Below are positions 31,293 to 38,885 of a stretch of DNA of 46,102 nt, in pieces; within the stretch, counting starts at the first letter, position 1, and the number at the start of each line of letters is the position of its first letter. The stretch covers positions 1-46,102 of the forward strand of contig JAMPXB010000027.1 in assembly GCA_023701435.1 (NCBI GenBank). Reading direction: 5' to 3'. The translations under genes were made by a program, and so were the position numbers. The stretch is from Bacteriovoracaceae bacterium. Its GTDB lineage: Bacteria; Bdellovibrionota; Bacteriovoracia; Bacteriovoracales; Bacteriovoracaceae. The notes beneath the pieces are model-generated. The model saw only the letters and a program-made list of their open reading frames with translations, did no database searches and was not told the DNA's origin.

Positions 31293-31640
31293 CTATTCCA
31301 TTGAGCTGGCGTTCATTTCGACGATGGCCCCTGGATAAATCACTAATCGACCCGATTTGATTTGTCCCTGAACAAAGGCACTGGAACGAATGGAAAGAAG
31401 GCCTGAGCATTCAATCTCGCCTTCGACGGAACCGAAAATTTCCAGATCGATTGCTTTGATTTTCCCTTTTACGATACTTCCTCTTTCAAGAACAAGCTTT
31501 CCATGACCTTCAACTTCGATTGTACCTTCGATGACAGAGTTGATGATCGTGTCACCAGATAATATTAAATCACCGGTTACTTTGGATTTGGCACCCAGAA
31601 CATTGTAGTGAAAATCTTTGAAGTCTTTATCATTAATCAC
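31293..31640 (-). CDS. bactofilin
   Basis: A 115-residue bactofilin, a polymer-forming cytoskeletal protein with a right-handed beta-helix. The core repeats every 17-18 residues with hydrophobic and Gly positions (Val-Thr-Gly-Asp-Leu, Val-Ile-Glu-Gly-Thr-Ile, Ile-Val-Lys-Gly-Lys-Ile, Val-Glu-Gly-Glu-Ile, Val-Gln-Gly-Gln-Ile). The start is GTG 31640, overlapping the upstream stop (GTGA). Bactofilins often recruit wall enzymes; here the same run encodes an L,D-transpeptidase and a membrane protein, suggesting a shape or septum module. Confidence 0.93.
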   Translation of the reverse strand: MINDKDFKDFHYNVLGAKSKVTGDLILSGDTIINSVIEGTIEVEGHGKLVLERGSIVKGKIKAIDLEIFGSVEGEIECSGLLSIRSSAFVQGQIKSGRLVIYPGAIVEMNASSME

Positions 31641-32380
31641 TTTGGGGGTCCCAGTTTAAAAGATTCAGTTTCTTTAATGAGGAGAAGATCTCCCTCTCGA
31701 TTGAATATATAAATGATAAATTTGGCAGAATCACCTGTAGGGAGCAAAAGAAACTCTGCATTTGTGGGACGCAGGCGGGAGAAGGAAAAGGGTTCGCCCA
31801 TGGAGTATTTGATTCCCTGGCCGAGTGAATTGTTGGCCTCTTTGGGGTAGGCCATGAGTCCTGAATTTGAAAGCATGAAGACCAGAATATGTCCGGTAAC
31901 TTTAGACTCAGGTGAGGAACTGATCAGTTGAAACTTCAGGTTCACTTTATTTTCATTTTGAACCAATGCAAGCTGATCAAGGGTGATTTTATTCTGGGCC
32001 AGGAAGTTTTGCATCCCATAAGGTTTCTTGATTGCCATGAGGTATGGATCCTCGGCCATCGCCACTGCCGGGGCTACAGAGAGTTTTTCGACCAGTTCTT
32101 TGTTGCTGTCCTGAAGGGCCTTGATTTCCGATTCCAATGCTGTCAGCTTGCTGTCGGACTCAGTGATGACTTCTGGGATAGTGGGAGCAGGAGCGTCTTT
32201 TAATCGATTTCCCAGACCCCATAAGAAAAAGCCAGTCAAAAGAACAATGACCAACAGTGGGACTGTTACAAACAATGTCCTGATGAAACGTTTAGAGAGG
32301 CGGAAATACTTCGGGGGAAGAGGTGCATCGTAGATAACAATGGAAACATCATTCCCGGTGTTTTGTATAAATTCCTTCAT
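31637..32380 (-). CDS. single-pass membrane protein of a bactofilin operon (247 aa)
   Basis: One transmembrane segment at about 35-56 (Leu-Phe-Val-Thr-Val-Pro-Leu-Leu-Val-Ile-Val-Leu-Leu) splits a short cytoplasmic N-terminus from a periplasmic part. A coiled coil lies at about 72-98 (Leu-Thr-Ala-Leu-Glu-Ser-Glu-Ile-Lys-Ala-Leu), and the C-terminal 110 residues form a beta-rich domain without a recognised name. In many bactofilin operons a membrane peptidase stands here; this protein lacks the M23 motifs. It may link bactofilin filaments to the wall. Coupled to bactofilin by GTGA. Confidence 0.8.
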   Translation of the reverse strand: MKEFIQNTGNDVSIVIYDAPLPPKYFRLSKRFIRTLFVTVPLLVIVLLTGFFLWGLGNRLKDAPAPTIPEVITESDSKLTALESEIKALQDSNKELVEKLSVAPAVAMAEDPYLMAIKKPYGMQNFLAQNKITLDQLALVQNENKVNLKFQLISSSPESKVTGHILVFMLSNSGLMAYPKEANNSLGQGIKYSMGEPFSFSRLRPTNAEFLLLPTGDSAKFIIYIFNREGDLLLIKETESFKLGPPK

Positions 32381-32382
32381 GC

Positions 32383-33363
32383 CTATTCTTTAAAGAAGCG
32401 CTTGGCCGGTGAGAAGGCCAGGGTCTCAGGATTCACTTCTGACCACACTTCGCCTACGATCTTCCAGTCATAATTCGCGTCTTTTTTAAGATAAAGAGTC
32501 TTTTTACCAGTATCATTGATGACAGGAGAGCGGTAATCCTGCTGCAGATTAACCACTGCATATTCATTGGTGCCTAAGATAGAAATAAAATCCAATTTAA
32601 TTTGCGGACTATCTGGTCGTGCGAATACGGCCTTCTTATAATTTTTATAGCTTTGGAAACCGCCATGTTTTTTGTCCTGAAATCGGTCTTTGTCATAGCT
32701 GTTTATATAAGCATCAAAATTTTTTGTCTTCCAGGCATTGGCCCATTTTTGAACTGCTTCGCTAAGTTCTTTACGATTTCGATCCCAGGTAGTCTGAGAA
32801 AGATAAAAGACATCCTGAACAACGATGATAGGGGTATGGTTAAGTTCAATGTATTGAGAGATATCTTTCAGATCCTGATTCTGGACAACGACACATCCGC
32901 GAGAGTCCAATCCTTTGGAGATGCGGTTATCGTCGTCAGTAGAATGAAGCCAAATGCCTCCGCCGGTTTTACCTTCTTGCTTATCAATAAAATTTGGGTA
33001 ATCCATAGGGAAAGCGCCGCTGCCGTAAATTTCGCCATATTTTCCATGACGACGGAGCAACTCCTCTTTGGAGTAAAAGTCGTAGATGGTGTAAATCCCT
33101 TCCGGTGTCTTGTGGTCACCATTAACAGACTTATCACCCTTGAATTTTCCTGTGGCCGTAGAAAAAGTCCTTACCAGCTTAGGATGTGAACCTGCGTTCT
33201 CATAGAGATGAAGTTTATGAGTGGCCTTCTCCACCAGGATCACATGATGGGAAAATTTATCGTCCAACATCAATATATTTGAGGGAAGGTAATTATCTTG
33301 TCCGGCGGCAAAACCGACAGAACTGATCAACAATGTCCATGTTACGAATATAAGCTTTTTCAA
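32383..33363 (-). CDS. L,D-transpeptidase (YkuD domain) with C-terminal NTF2-like domain
   Basis: Secreted wall cross-linking or wall-modifying enzyme. The start is TTG 33363: a strong GGAGGA lies about 6 nt before it and it is the only start that gives a signal peptide (cut near Ser-Val-Gly-Phe-Ala-Ala). The YkuD domain (about 37-178) has the active site His140-x13-Ser154-Arg-Gly-Cys157. Residues 200-325 resemble a SnoaL/NTF2-type domain, as in wall-remodelling L,D-enzymes of helical bacteria. In a predator it may act on its own wall or on the prey's. First gene of the run with the membrane protein and bactofilin. Confidence 0.92.
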   Translation of the reverse strand: MKKLIFVTWTLLISSVGFAAGQDNYLPSNILMLDDKFSHHVILVEKATHKLHLYENAGSHPKLVRTFSTATGKFKGDKSVNGDHKTPEGIYTIYDFYSKEELLRRHGKYGEIYGSGAFPMDYPNFIDKQEGKTGGGIWLHSTDDDNRISKGLDSRGCVVVQNQDLKDISQYIELNHTPIIVVQDVFYLSQTTWDRNRKELSEAVQKWANAWKTKNFDAYINSYDKDRFQDKKHGGFQSYKNYKKAVFARPDSPQIKLDFISILGTNEYAVVNLQQDYRSPVINDTGKKTLYLKKDANYDWKIVGEVWSEVNPETLAFSPAKRFFKE

Positions 33364-33501
33364 AAATCCTCCAGGGAGATTCTTAAGATTGTATTATGAG
33401 CATCTATAGGAATCAATAAAGATGTGGCTATCTACCTGCAATCTTTGCCTCTCCATGGTGTCAATTTCTCTCCGAAGTTATGATTAAGTGAAAGGTATTT
33501 A

Positions 33502-35610
33502 ATGAATTATTATCTTATATCCAGTCAGCAGGACCTGTTTGATAGTTTCCGAAGTCGGATGACTGCGCTCAGAAATGCCGTCTTGATTGAGGATGAGCAA
33601 CAATTAAAAATAGAACTAGGGGAAGTCCCGGGTAATGCCTTTTTTCTTATCCATTTCGTTGGGTTGAACGAAATGATAGATGAATGGGTTCTGGAAATCA
33701 GGGAGCGGGCACCGTATGCCAAAGTGCTGTACATCACAGAAGACAATAATGCTCATGATTTAAAGGCGCATCAACTCACTCCTGTAGGGGGAGACGCTTA
33801 TGTTCATTCGAAGATTTCCGAAAAAGACTTCAATCAAATACTGGAGACATTAAAAGCTCCAGAAATAGTGAATACACAAAACCGGCTCGAAATTCAGAGA
33901 CGGAGTAATTTTTCGAATATTGAGAACTTGGCGGAAATGAAGAATCATCCAATGAGTGCTCAAATAGATGAGCTTTTTAAATCGGTCATTCAGACTGCTT
34001 CGAAAAAGCCACAATGGCAAAGCTTAGAAGCCTTATTGCCATCACCAAGTGAAGAGGAAGGGGAATCCGTGGGAATCAAAGATCAAGAACTATCTCTCGA
34101 CGATGGTGAAGAACTCGAAATAAGCCTGGATGAAGATGAAGCCGCAGCTCCTAAGGAGACGCCGCTGGACGAAGGCATGGAGCTTAGTCTTGATGATGAT
34201 AATATTTTTGAATTAGGCGAAATTGATATGAAAGAGCCTCTTCAAGAAGACCAGGATCAGTTTGGAGAATTATCTCTGGATGATGCAGGTATTGAAGAAC
34301 TTGAGGAAATTGAAGAGGAAGAAGAGGGTGAAGAGCTCTCTTTAAGTGAGGATGATGAAGATTTTTTCTCACTCGATGAGAATGAACCGGAAATGGAAAA
34401 TCTTGGAGAGTTAAGTTTTGACGAGGCTCCGGAAATCACTCCAGACGATGGTCTATCACTGGAACTTGGGGGAGATGACCTCGGCGAATCTCTCGATTTG
34501 ACCCCTAGTTCAGGCGATGCTTTAAGTCTTGGCGGAGAAGAGCTTGAAGAGTCTTTGGATTTTAGTCAAAGCACCGGCGATGAGTTAAGTCTCGGTGATG
34601 AAGAAGGACTAACTCTTGATTTATCAGATGATCAGGAGGGATCAGCAGTAGCTGATCATTCCCTTAGCTTTGATACTGATCGGGAAATGGATCTTTCTGA
34701 AGACGCCAAGGAAAAGCTTAAAGAAATTGATGCCATCCTAGATTATGACGCTTCTCAAGTACAGATTCGAAACGATCTGATGAAGCAGGAAAACCTGGAT
34801 GAGCCCCTGGTCTCTGAGGACTTGGAGCTCGGCAATCTGGGCTTTGAAGGAGAAGAGGCCCTTAGTCTGGATTCAACTGAAGAGGTTGAGTTGGCCCCAG
34901 CTCCGCCCAAAGAAGATAAGCCTAAGAGAAAGAAGAAAGAAGCCCCTGAGAGAGGTCCGGAATTAGGATCCGATTTAAGGGAAATATCGCAGGCCTATTC
35001 AGGGGAAATGGAACGCATGCAGGCGACTATTTCTAATCTGCGAACCGATAGGGAAGAGCTCCTTGCCAAAATACAGACACTGGAAGAAGGGCAAATGCTC
35101 CATGGGCGTCAGACTCTGGGTCTTCGTGCTGAGCTTGACGAGAAAAAAATTGAACTCACTATTATCAGAAGAAAGCTCAACGATGAGATCAATGAATTAA
35201 AAGATAAGGTAAAGCTTTTTGATGAAAAACGTCTGATTCTGGAAGAAAAAAACAGGATTCTTGCGCAAGAGCTTGATAAGGCCGGGCAAAAGAATAAAAT
35301 TGATGTGAAGAAGGTTCAGATGCGGGAAAGGGAGCTCGAACAGAAGCTCGAGCTTTTAAAGTCCGATGCTGAAACCCAAATTCGCAACAGGGACTTAAAA
35401 ATCCTGGAACTGAAGCGAAAGATCGATGCGATGGAATTTGATATGGAATCGATTTCTTTGCAGGAAAAACGTTCGGTAGAGAGCCGTTTTGAGCTGGAAG
35501 ACAAGCTGGATAAGGCCATTAAAACCTTAAGGAGTGCCATTACGGTATTGGAAGATGAAACAGATCGCTCAAGTGCACTGGATGCCTTGAAGAAAAACAT
35601 TGATATGTAA
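33502..35610 (+). CDS. pseudo-receiver, acidic-repeat and coiled-coil protein (AglZ/FrzS-like architecture)
   Basis: A 702-residue protein in three parts. Residues 1-120 look like a response-regulator receiver without the phosphorylation Asp pattern. Residues 175-460 are very acidic, with many imperfect copies of Glu-Leu-Ser-Leu-Asp-Asp. Residues 500-695 form a long coiled coil rich in Leu, Glu, Lys and Arg, with a Lys/Arg patch before it. The layout recalls AglZ and FrzS, pseudo-receiver coiled-coil proteins of myxobacterial polarity, and less so FimV; sequence-level homology is not shown here. It overlaps the diguanylate cyclase by 1 nt (TAATG), so the two probably act together, perhaps at a cell pole. 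Confidence 0.75.
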   Translation: MNYYLISSQQDLFDSFRSRMTALRNAVLIEDEQQLKIELGEVPGNAFFLIHFVGLNEMIDEWVLEIRERAPYAKVLYITEDNNAHDLKAHQLTPVGGDAYVHSKISEKDFNQILETLKAPEIVNTQNRLEIQRRSNFSNIENLAEMKNHPMSAQIDELFKSVIQTASKKPQWQSLEALLPSPSEEEGESVGIKDQELSLDDGEELEISLDEDEAAAPKETPLDEGMELSLDDDNIFELGEIDMKEPLQEDQDQFGELSLDDAGIEELEEIEEEEEGEELSLSEDDEDFFSLDENEPEMENLGELSFDEAPEITPDDGLSLELGGDDLGESLDLTPSSGDALSLGGEELEESLDFSQSTGDELSLGDEEGLTLDLSDDQEGSAVADHSLSFDTDREMDLSEDAKEKLKEIDAILDYDASQVQIRNDLMKQENLDEPLVSEDLELGNLGFEGEEALSLDSTEEVELAPAPPKEDKPKRKKKEAPERGPELGSDLREISQAYSGEMERMQATISNLRTDREELLAKIQTLEEGQMLHGRQTLGLRAELDEKKIELTIIRRKLNDEINELKDKVKLFDEKRLILEEKNRILAQELDKAGQKNKIDVKKVQMRERELEQKLELLKSDAETQIRNRDLKILELKRKIDAMEFDMESISLQEKRSVESRFELEDKLDKAIKTLRSAITVLEDETDRSSALDALKKNIDM

Positions 35611-36944
35611 TGATTAAAAAAGGTGAACAATTAGATATTCTCGCGATCGGTCTTGATTCGTTTTCCATTGAAACGATTAAGAAGTCGTTGCGTGAAAATA
35701 AGCTGGAATACCAAATCAGCTTTTTAAATGATGTAAGCGAACTTGATAGTTTTAAAAAGCGCTCATTGCATGCCGTCTTCTTTTATTCCAATCGCCAGAG
35801 TCAGAAAACGGTGGATGATATCCGCCGGATCCATCAGATTATACCGAGGGCAGGGATCACGCTATTGTCACCTCGTCCCGAGTATCAGGGAATCGTAGGA
35901 GCCTTCAGAGCAGGGCTTTTTGATTTTCTGTCACTTCCGATAGACAAGCACGAACTCCGTACCGTTATCTACCGCCTAAAGCTTCATGGCGCGATTCAGG
36001 GTGGGCAGTGGAATCCGGAGCGGGCCGTTTTGCATTTGTTCTCACGACCGGAGAGCTTTTCAACGGTGACGGACATTGCTTCAAGTCTTGATCAGTACCT
36101 AAGTCTGTTCTTTGAAATAGAAAAAGAAATAGAATTTTCTTCCAACTTGAAAATCCTTGATTCCCTCAAAGAGAAACTTAAATTCTCTGACCGTCAACTA
36201 CTCCGGATCAAGCGTTTTTTATCTGATGATATAGGACTGATTTTTGGTCTTCGTTTTGTCGGGGATCGCTTTTATTTTCTCGTCAAGCGCGGAAACGGCA
36301 AGTTGTCCTACATGGTGACTAAAAATACTTCTCAGTACTCCATTAAGGATATTCTCAGTGATTATCTGGCGAATGTTCTAAGAACATCTCTCTCAATCCT
36401 ATATGAATCTAAGCGTCGGGAAGATATGCGCATGATGTCCCTGACGGATGAAGTGACTGGTGTCTTTAATCAGAGGAAACTGTCGGAAGACTTAGAGCTT
36501 TATATCGGACGCCATCAGCACGACAAGGTAGGCTTCAGCTTGCTCTTTGTTGATATTGATCACTTTAAAAATGTGAATGATCAGTTCGGTCATGTGGTGG
36601 GCAGTCAGCTCTTAATTGATATGTCCAATGTCCTCAAGGGACAACTTCGTTCTTCTGATCTCGTTTACCGTTATGGTGGGGATGAGTTCATTGTTCTTCT
36701 TCCCCGGACCAATGTTGTTGAAACCAAAAAAATCGCCCTTCGGATTTCAGAAGCGGTTAAGGCAGCTGAATTTAATATCGACCAAGATAAAAAGTACCGG
36801 CTTTCTCTTTCTATTGGTCTGGCAGAATTTCCGACTGATGCTACTACCGCCAAGTCGATTATCGATTTCGCGGACAAGATGATGTACATGTCGAAGAAGT
36901 CAGGGCGAGGGAAGGTCTTCCACGTCAATGAGGTTGTGGCCTAG
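35610..36944 (+). CDS. GGDEF diguanylate cyclase with degenerate receiver domain
   Basis: Predicted to make cyclic-di-GMP. The C-terminal GGDEF domain (about 275-440) has the exact Gly-Gly-Asp-Glu-Phe motif near 356-360 and the product-inhibition I-site Arg-Ser-Ser-Asp five residues before it. Residues 5-125 have a receiver-like fold without the usual phospho-acceptor pattern, similar in kind to the N-terminus of the preceding protein. The middle part (150-260) is unassigned. No membrane segment. The stop overlaps the convergent small gene by 4 nt. Confidence 0.92.
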   Translation: MIKKGEQLDILAIGLDSFSIETIKKSLRENKLEYQISFLNDVSELDSFKKRSLHAVFFYSNRQSQKTVDDIRRIHQIIPRAGITLLSPRPEYQGIVGAFRAGLFDFLSLPIDKHELRTVIYRLKLHGAIQGGQWNPERAVLHLFSRPESFSTVTDIASSLDQYLSLFFEIEKEIEFSSNLKILDSLKEKLKFSDRQLLRIKRFLSDDIGLIFGLRFVGDRFYFLVKRGNGKLSYMVTKNTSQYSIKDILSDYLANVLRTSLSILYESKRREDMRMMSLTDEVTGVFNQRKLSEDLELYIGRHQHDKVGFSLLFVDIDHFKNVNDQFGHVVGSQLLIDMSNVLKGQLRSSDLVYRYGGDEFIVLLPRTNVVETKKIALRISEAVKAAEFNIDQDKKYRLSLSIGLAEFPTDATTAKSIIDFADKMMYMSKKSGRGKVFHVNEVVA

Positions 36945-37162
36945 CGGGAGCAAACGACGAGGGTGTAGTCACACCGTTTTTTGTCTTTTTTGAGTTTCTC
37001 TTTTTCTTCGGCAAGGACTTTGCTCCACTTCAGTTCACCTATTTGGTGGATTTGGTCTAAGTTCCTTATAATTTCTTTTTCCATGCCATCATTGTTACCG
37101 GAAGCATTCGCTACGGCGGTAAGGACGATAAAGATAAGCAGAACAAGCAGGGATTTTTTCAT
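36941..37162 (-). CDS. small secreted protein (73 aa)
   Basis: A short gene with a clear signal peptide (Lys-Lys-Ser, Leu/Val/Ile core, Ala-Asn-Ala cut near residue 20) and a charged, helical mature part ending Lys-Arg-Cys-Asp-Tyr...Cys-Ser-Arg. The two cysteines near the end may form a small disulfide loop. AGGGG lies before ATG. Overlaps the 3' end of the GGDEF gene by 4 nt. Function unknown. Confidence 0.6.
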   Translation of the reverse strand: MKKSLLVLLIFIVLTAVANASGNNDGMEKEIIRNLDQIHQIGELKWSKVLAEEKEKLKKDKKRCDYTLVVCSR

Positions 37163-37274
37163 TTGCCCCTATCTTATAGTTGATCGATTTTAAATGTCAA
37201 ACAATTGTTTGAAAAATTGCAGCAAGTGTTTGAGATTGATTGTTGATTTCAGGGCTTACGGCTATCATTTTTTC

Positions 37275-38411
37275 ATGAAATATTACTTTCTGATTATCTC
37301 CTTCCTCTTATCTTCCAGTGTGCTTGCCAAAGAGGAGAAGCATTTGTCTGCTTGTGAAGTGGAAATCAGGGAGCATTGTACGGACGAAGCTTCCCGCAAA
37401 AACTCTCTGGCATGTCTGTTGAAACTCGAAAAAAAAGTCAGTGATAATTGTAAGCAGGAACTGCAAAGGCTCAGTAAAGTAGTAGAAGCTGCTGGTCCCC
37501 GAGGCAGCGGAGGCATGTCTTCTTTTGGTGGTGTGATGAGTGGGATAGGACTTATGCCACCTCAGAAAACAGTGATCACCATGAACGGCATGCTTGCTCC
37601 CCAAGGAAATCCCACTGTCATTACACAAGGTAAGCTTAATGTGGCGACACCCGTCTGGCGCAGAAATAGCGAAGCTTTCGCCATGTCCTTGGGTGGGTCC
37701 CGCCTGTCATTTAACGAAGCACAAACTTTTGATAGTGGTCTTACAACTCCGTCAGAACTGCACCGGATTGATTTAGGGGGACAGTACAGCACTACTTTAA
37801 ACAATAAGGCCTTCTTAGGAATGAAGGCTTCCATTGGTTCGGCCAGCGACAAACCTTTTAATTCCAGCGATGAAGTCACCTTCAGTTTCAATTCTTTCTA
37901 CACCAAACCCGAGACCGATAACAGTCAGTGGATCTGGACCGTATTTCTTTCCAATAATAATTCTTTCGCCAACTATATTCCCATTCCGGGCTTTATCTAC
38001 CTCTACAAGAGCGAGGGCTTTACCGGAATGTTTGGTCTGCCATTTATGAGTCTACAGTGGACGCCGGTTGAGCCTTGGATCTTCTCTATGTCTTATTTCA
38101 TTACTAACTTTAATTCCGAAATAGCTTACGGTTTCCGCGATAAGTTTCAGACCTTCACCGGCTTTTCCATCAGTCAGCAAAATTATCTGCGCTCTGACCG
38201 GGAAGAGAAAAAAGACCGTTTGTTTTTCAATGAGAAAAAAGTCTTTGTAGGGATGAGATCTCCTTTGACTAAAGAAATCTCAGGCGAAATCCAGTCGGGT
38301 GTGTCCTTTGATCGAAAACTCAAAGAAGGTGAGAGTTTCAATGATACGCATATGGAAGCGGACTTTGGCAGGTCCTGGTATGTGAGTATGAATTTAAATA
38401 TTTTAATTTAA
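37275..38411 (+). CDS. outer-membrane beta-barrel-like protein with Cys-rich N-terminal segment
   Basis: The start at 37275 gives a signal peptide ending Ser-Val-Leu-Ala. The frame opens earlier at 37194, but that part has no signal and is unlike protein. Residues 25-70 carry four cysteines (Cys-x7-Cys-x11-Cys-x10-Cys) like a GLG1/cysteine-rich repeat. After a Gly/Ser/Met linker, residues 130-378 show alternating strands with aromatic ends, ending Val-Ser-Met-Asn-Leu-Asn-Ile-Leu-Ile, which is like an outer-membrane barrel though the last residue is Ile, not Phe. Ligand or cargo is unknown. Confidence 0.7.
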   Translation: MKYYFLIISFLLSSSVLAKEEKHLSACEVEIREHCTDEASRKNSLACLLKLEKKVSDNCKQELQRLSKVVEAAGPRGSGGMSSFGGVMSGIGLMPPQKTVITMNGMLAPQGNPTVITQGKLNVATPVWRRNSEAFAMSLGGSRLSFNEAQTFDSGLTTPSELHRIDLGGQYSTTLNNKAFLGMKASIGSASDKPFNSSDEVTFSFNSFYTKPETDNSQWIWTVFLSNNNSFANYIPIPGFIYLYKSEGFTGMFGLPFMSLQWTPVEPWIFSMSYFITNFNSEIAYGFRDKFQTFTGFSISQQNYLRSDREEKKDRLFFNEKKVFVGMRSPLTKEISGEIQSGVSFDRKLKEGESFNDTHMEADFGRSWYVSMNLNILI

Positions 38412-38417
38412 AACGAA

Positions 38418-38439
38418 AAGGCCCTCTTTCGAGGGCCTT
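38418..38439 (-). terminator. bidirectional terminator between convergent genes
   Basis: AAGGCCCTC (38418-38426), loop TTTC, GAGGGCCTT (38431-38439). On the minus strand it is followed by TTCGTTTT, so it should stop transcripts of the histone-H1-like gene; the plus-strand side is A-rich. Confidence 0.85.
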
Positions 38440-38444
38440 AAAAA

Positions 38445-38873
38445 TTAGACAGTTTTTTTAGAAGTAGCTTTCTTAGTAAAGCCTTTCTTCGGAGCGGCTT
38501 TTGCCACTTTCTTCTTCACAGCTTTCTTGGTTGTTGGAGCAGCCGTTTTTACAGCTGGTTTCTTGGCCTTAAGCTTAGAATTCTTTTTGATCAATTGATC
38601 AAGCTTTACTTGGAGAGCATTAAGCTCTTTACGGTGGCCATCAAGGAATTTCTTGGCCTTCTTCTCGATATCTTCTCTTTCTTTTTGAAGTTTCTTTTTA
38701 ACGTTTTGAAGGTCTTTTTCTACGATTTTGTTGAAATCTTTCTGAGCATCTTTGACCATGAGGTTAAAGCTGCTTTTAAGGTCATTCAAGTTTACTTCAG
38801 AAATAAACGATTCAATGTTTGTTTTGATTTCGTTGATTTTTCCGATCACTTTGTTCTTAGTTTCTTCAGACAT
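38445..38873 (-). CDS. coiled-coil protein with histone-H1-like basic tail (142 aa)
   Basis: Residues 1-95 are helical and charged, with heptad spacing typical of a coiled coil (Phe-Asn-Lys-Ile-Val-Glu...Leu-Gln-Lys-Glu-Arg-Glu-Asp-Ile). The last 45 residues are Lys/Ala/Pro/Thr-rich with repeated Lys-Lys-Ala/Val-x-Lys units, like bacterial histone-H1-type tails (Hc1, AlgP) that bind DNA or RNA. No hydrophobic segment. A DNA-compaction role is inferred from composition only. The gene follows nadE by 12 nt and ends in a strong hairpin. Confidence 0.8.
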   Translation of the reverse strand: MSEETKNKVIGKINEIKTNIESFISEVNLNDLKSSFNLMVKDAQKDFNKIVEKDLQNVKKKLQKEREDIEKKAKKFLDGHRKELNALQVKLDQLIKKNSKLKAKKPAVKTAAPTTKKAVKKKVAKAAPKKGFTKKATSKKTV

Positions 38874-38885
38874 ATATCCTCCGGT

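Noticed and set aside
34184..34439. Antisense open frames opposite the acidic repeat
   Set aside because: They are Ser/His-rich mirror images of the acidic codons, with no ribosome site; a composition artefact.
37194..37274. Upstream start for the beta-barrel-like protein
   Set aside because: The added 27 residues are Cys-rich and would hide the signal peptide that begins at ATG 37275.
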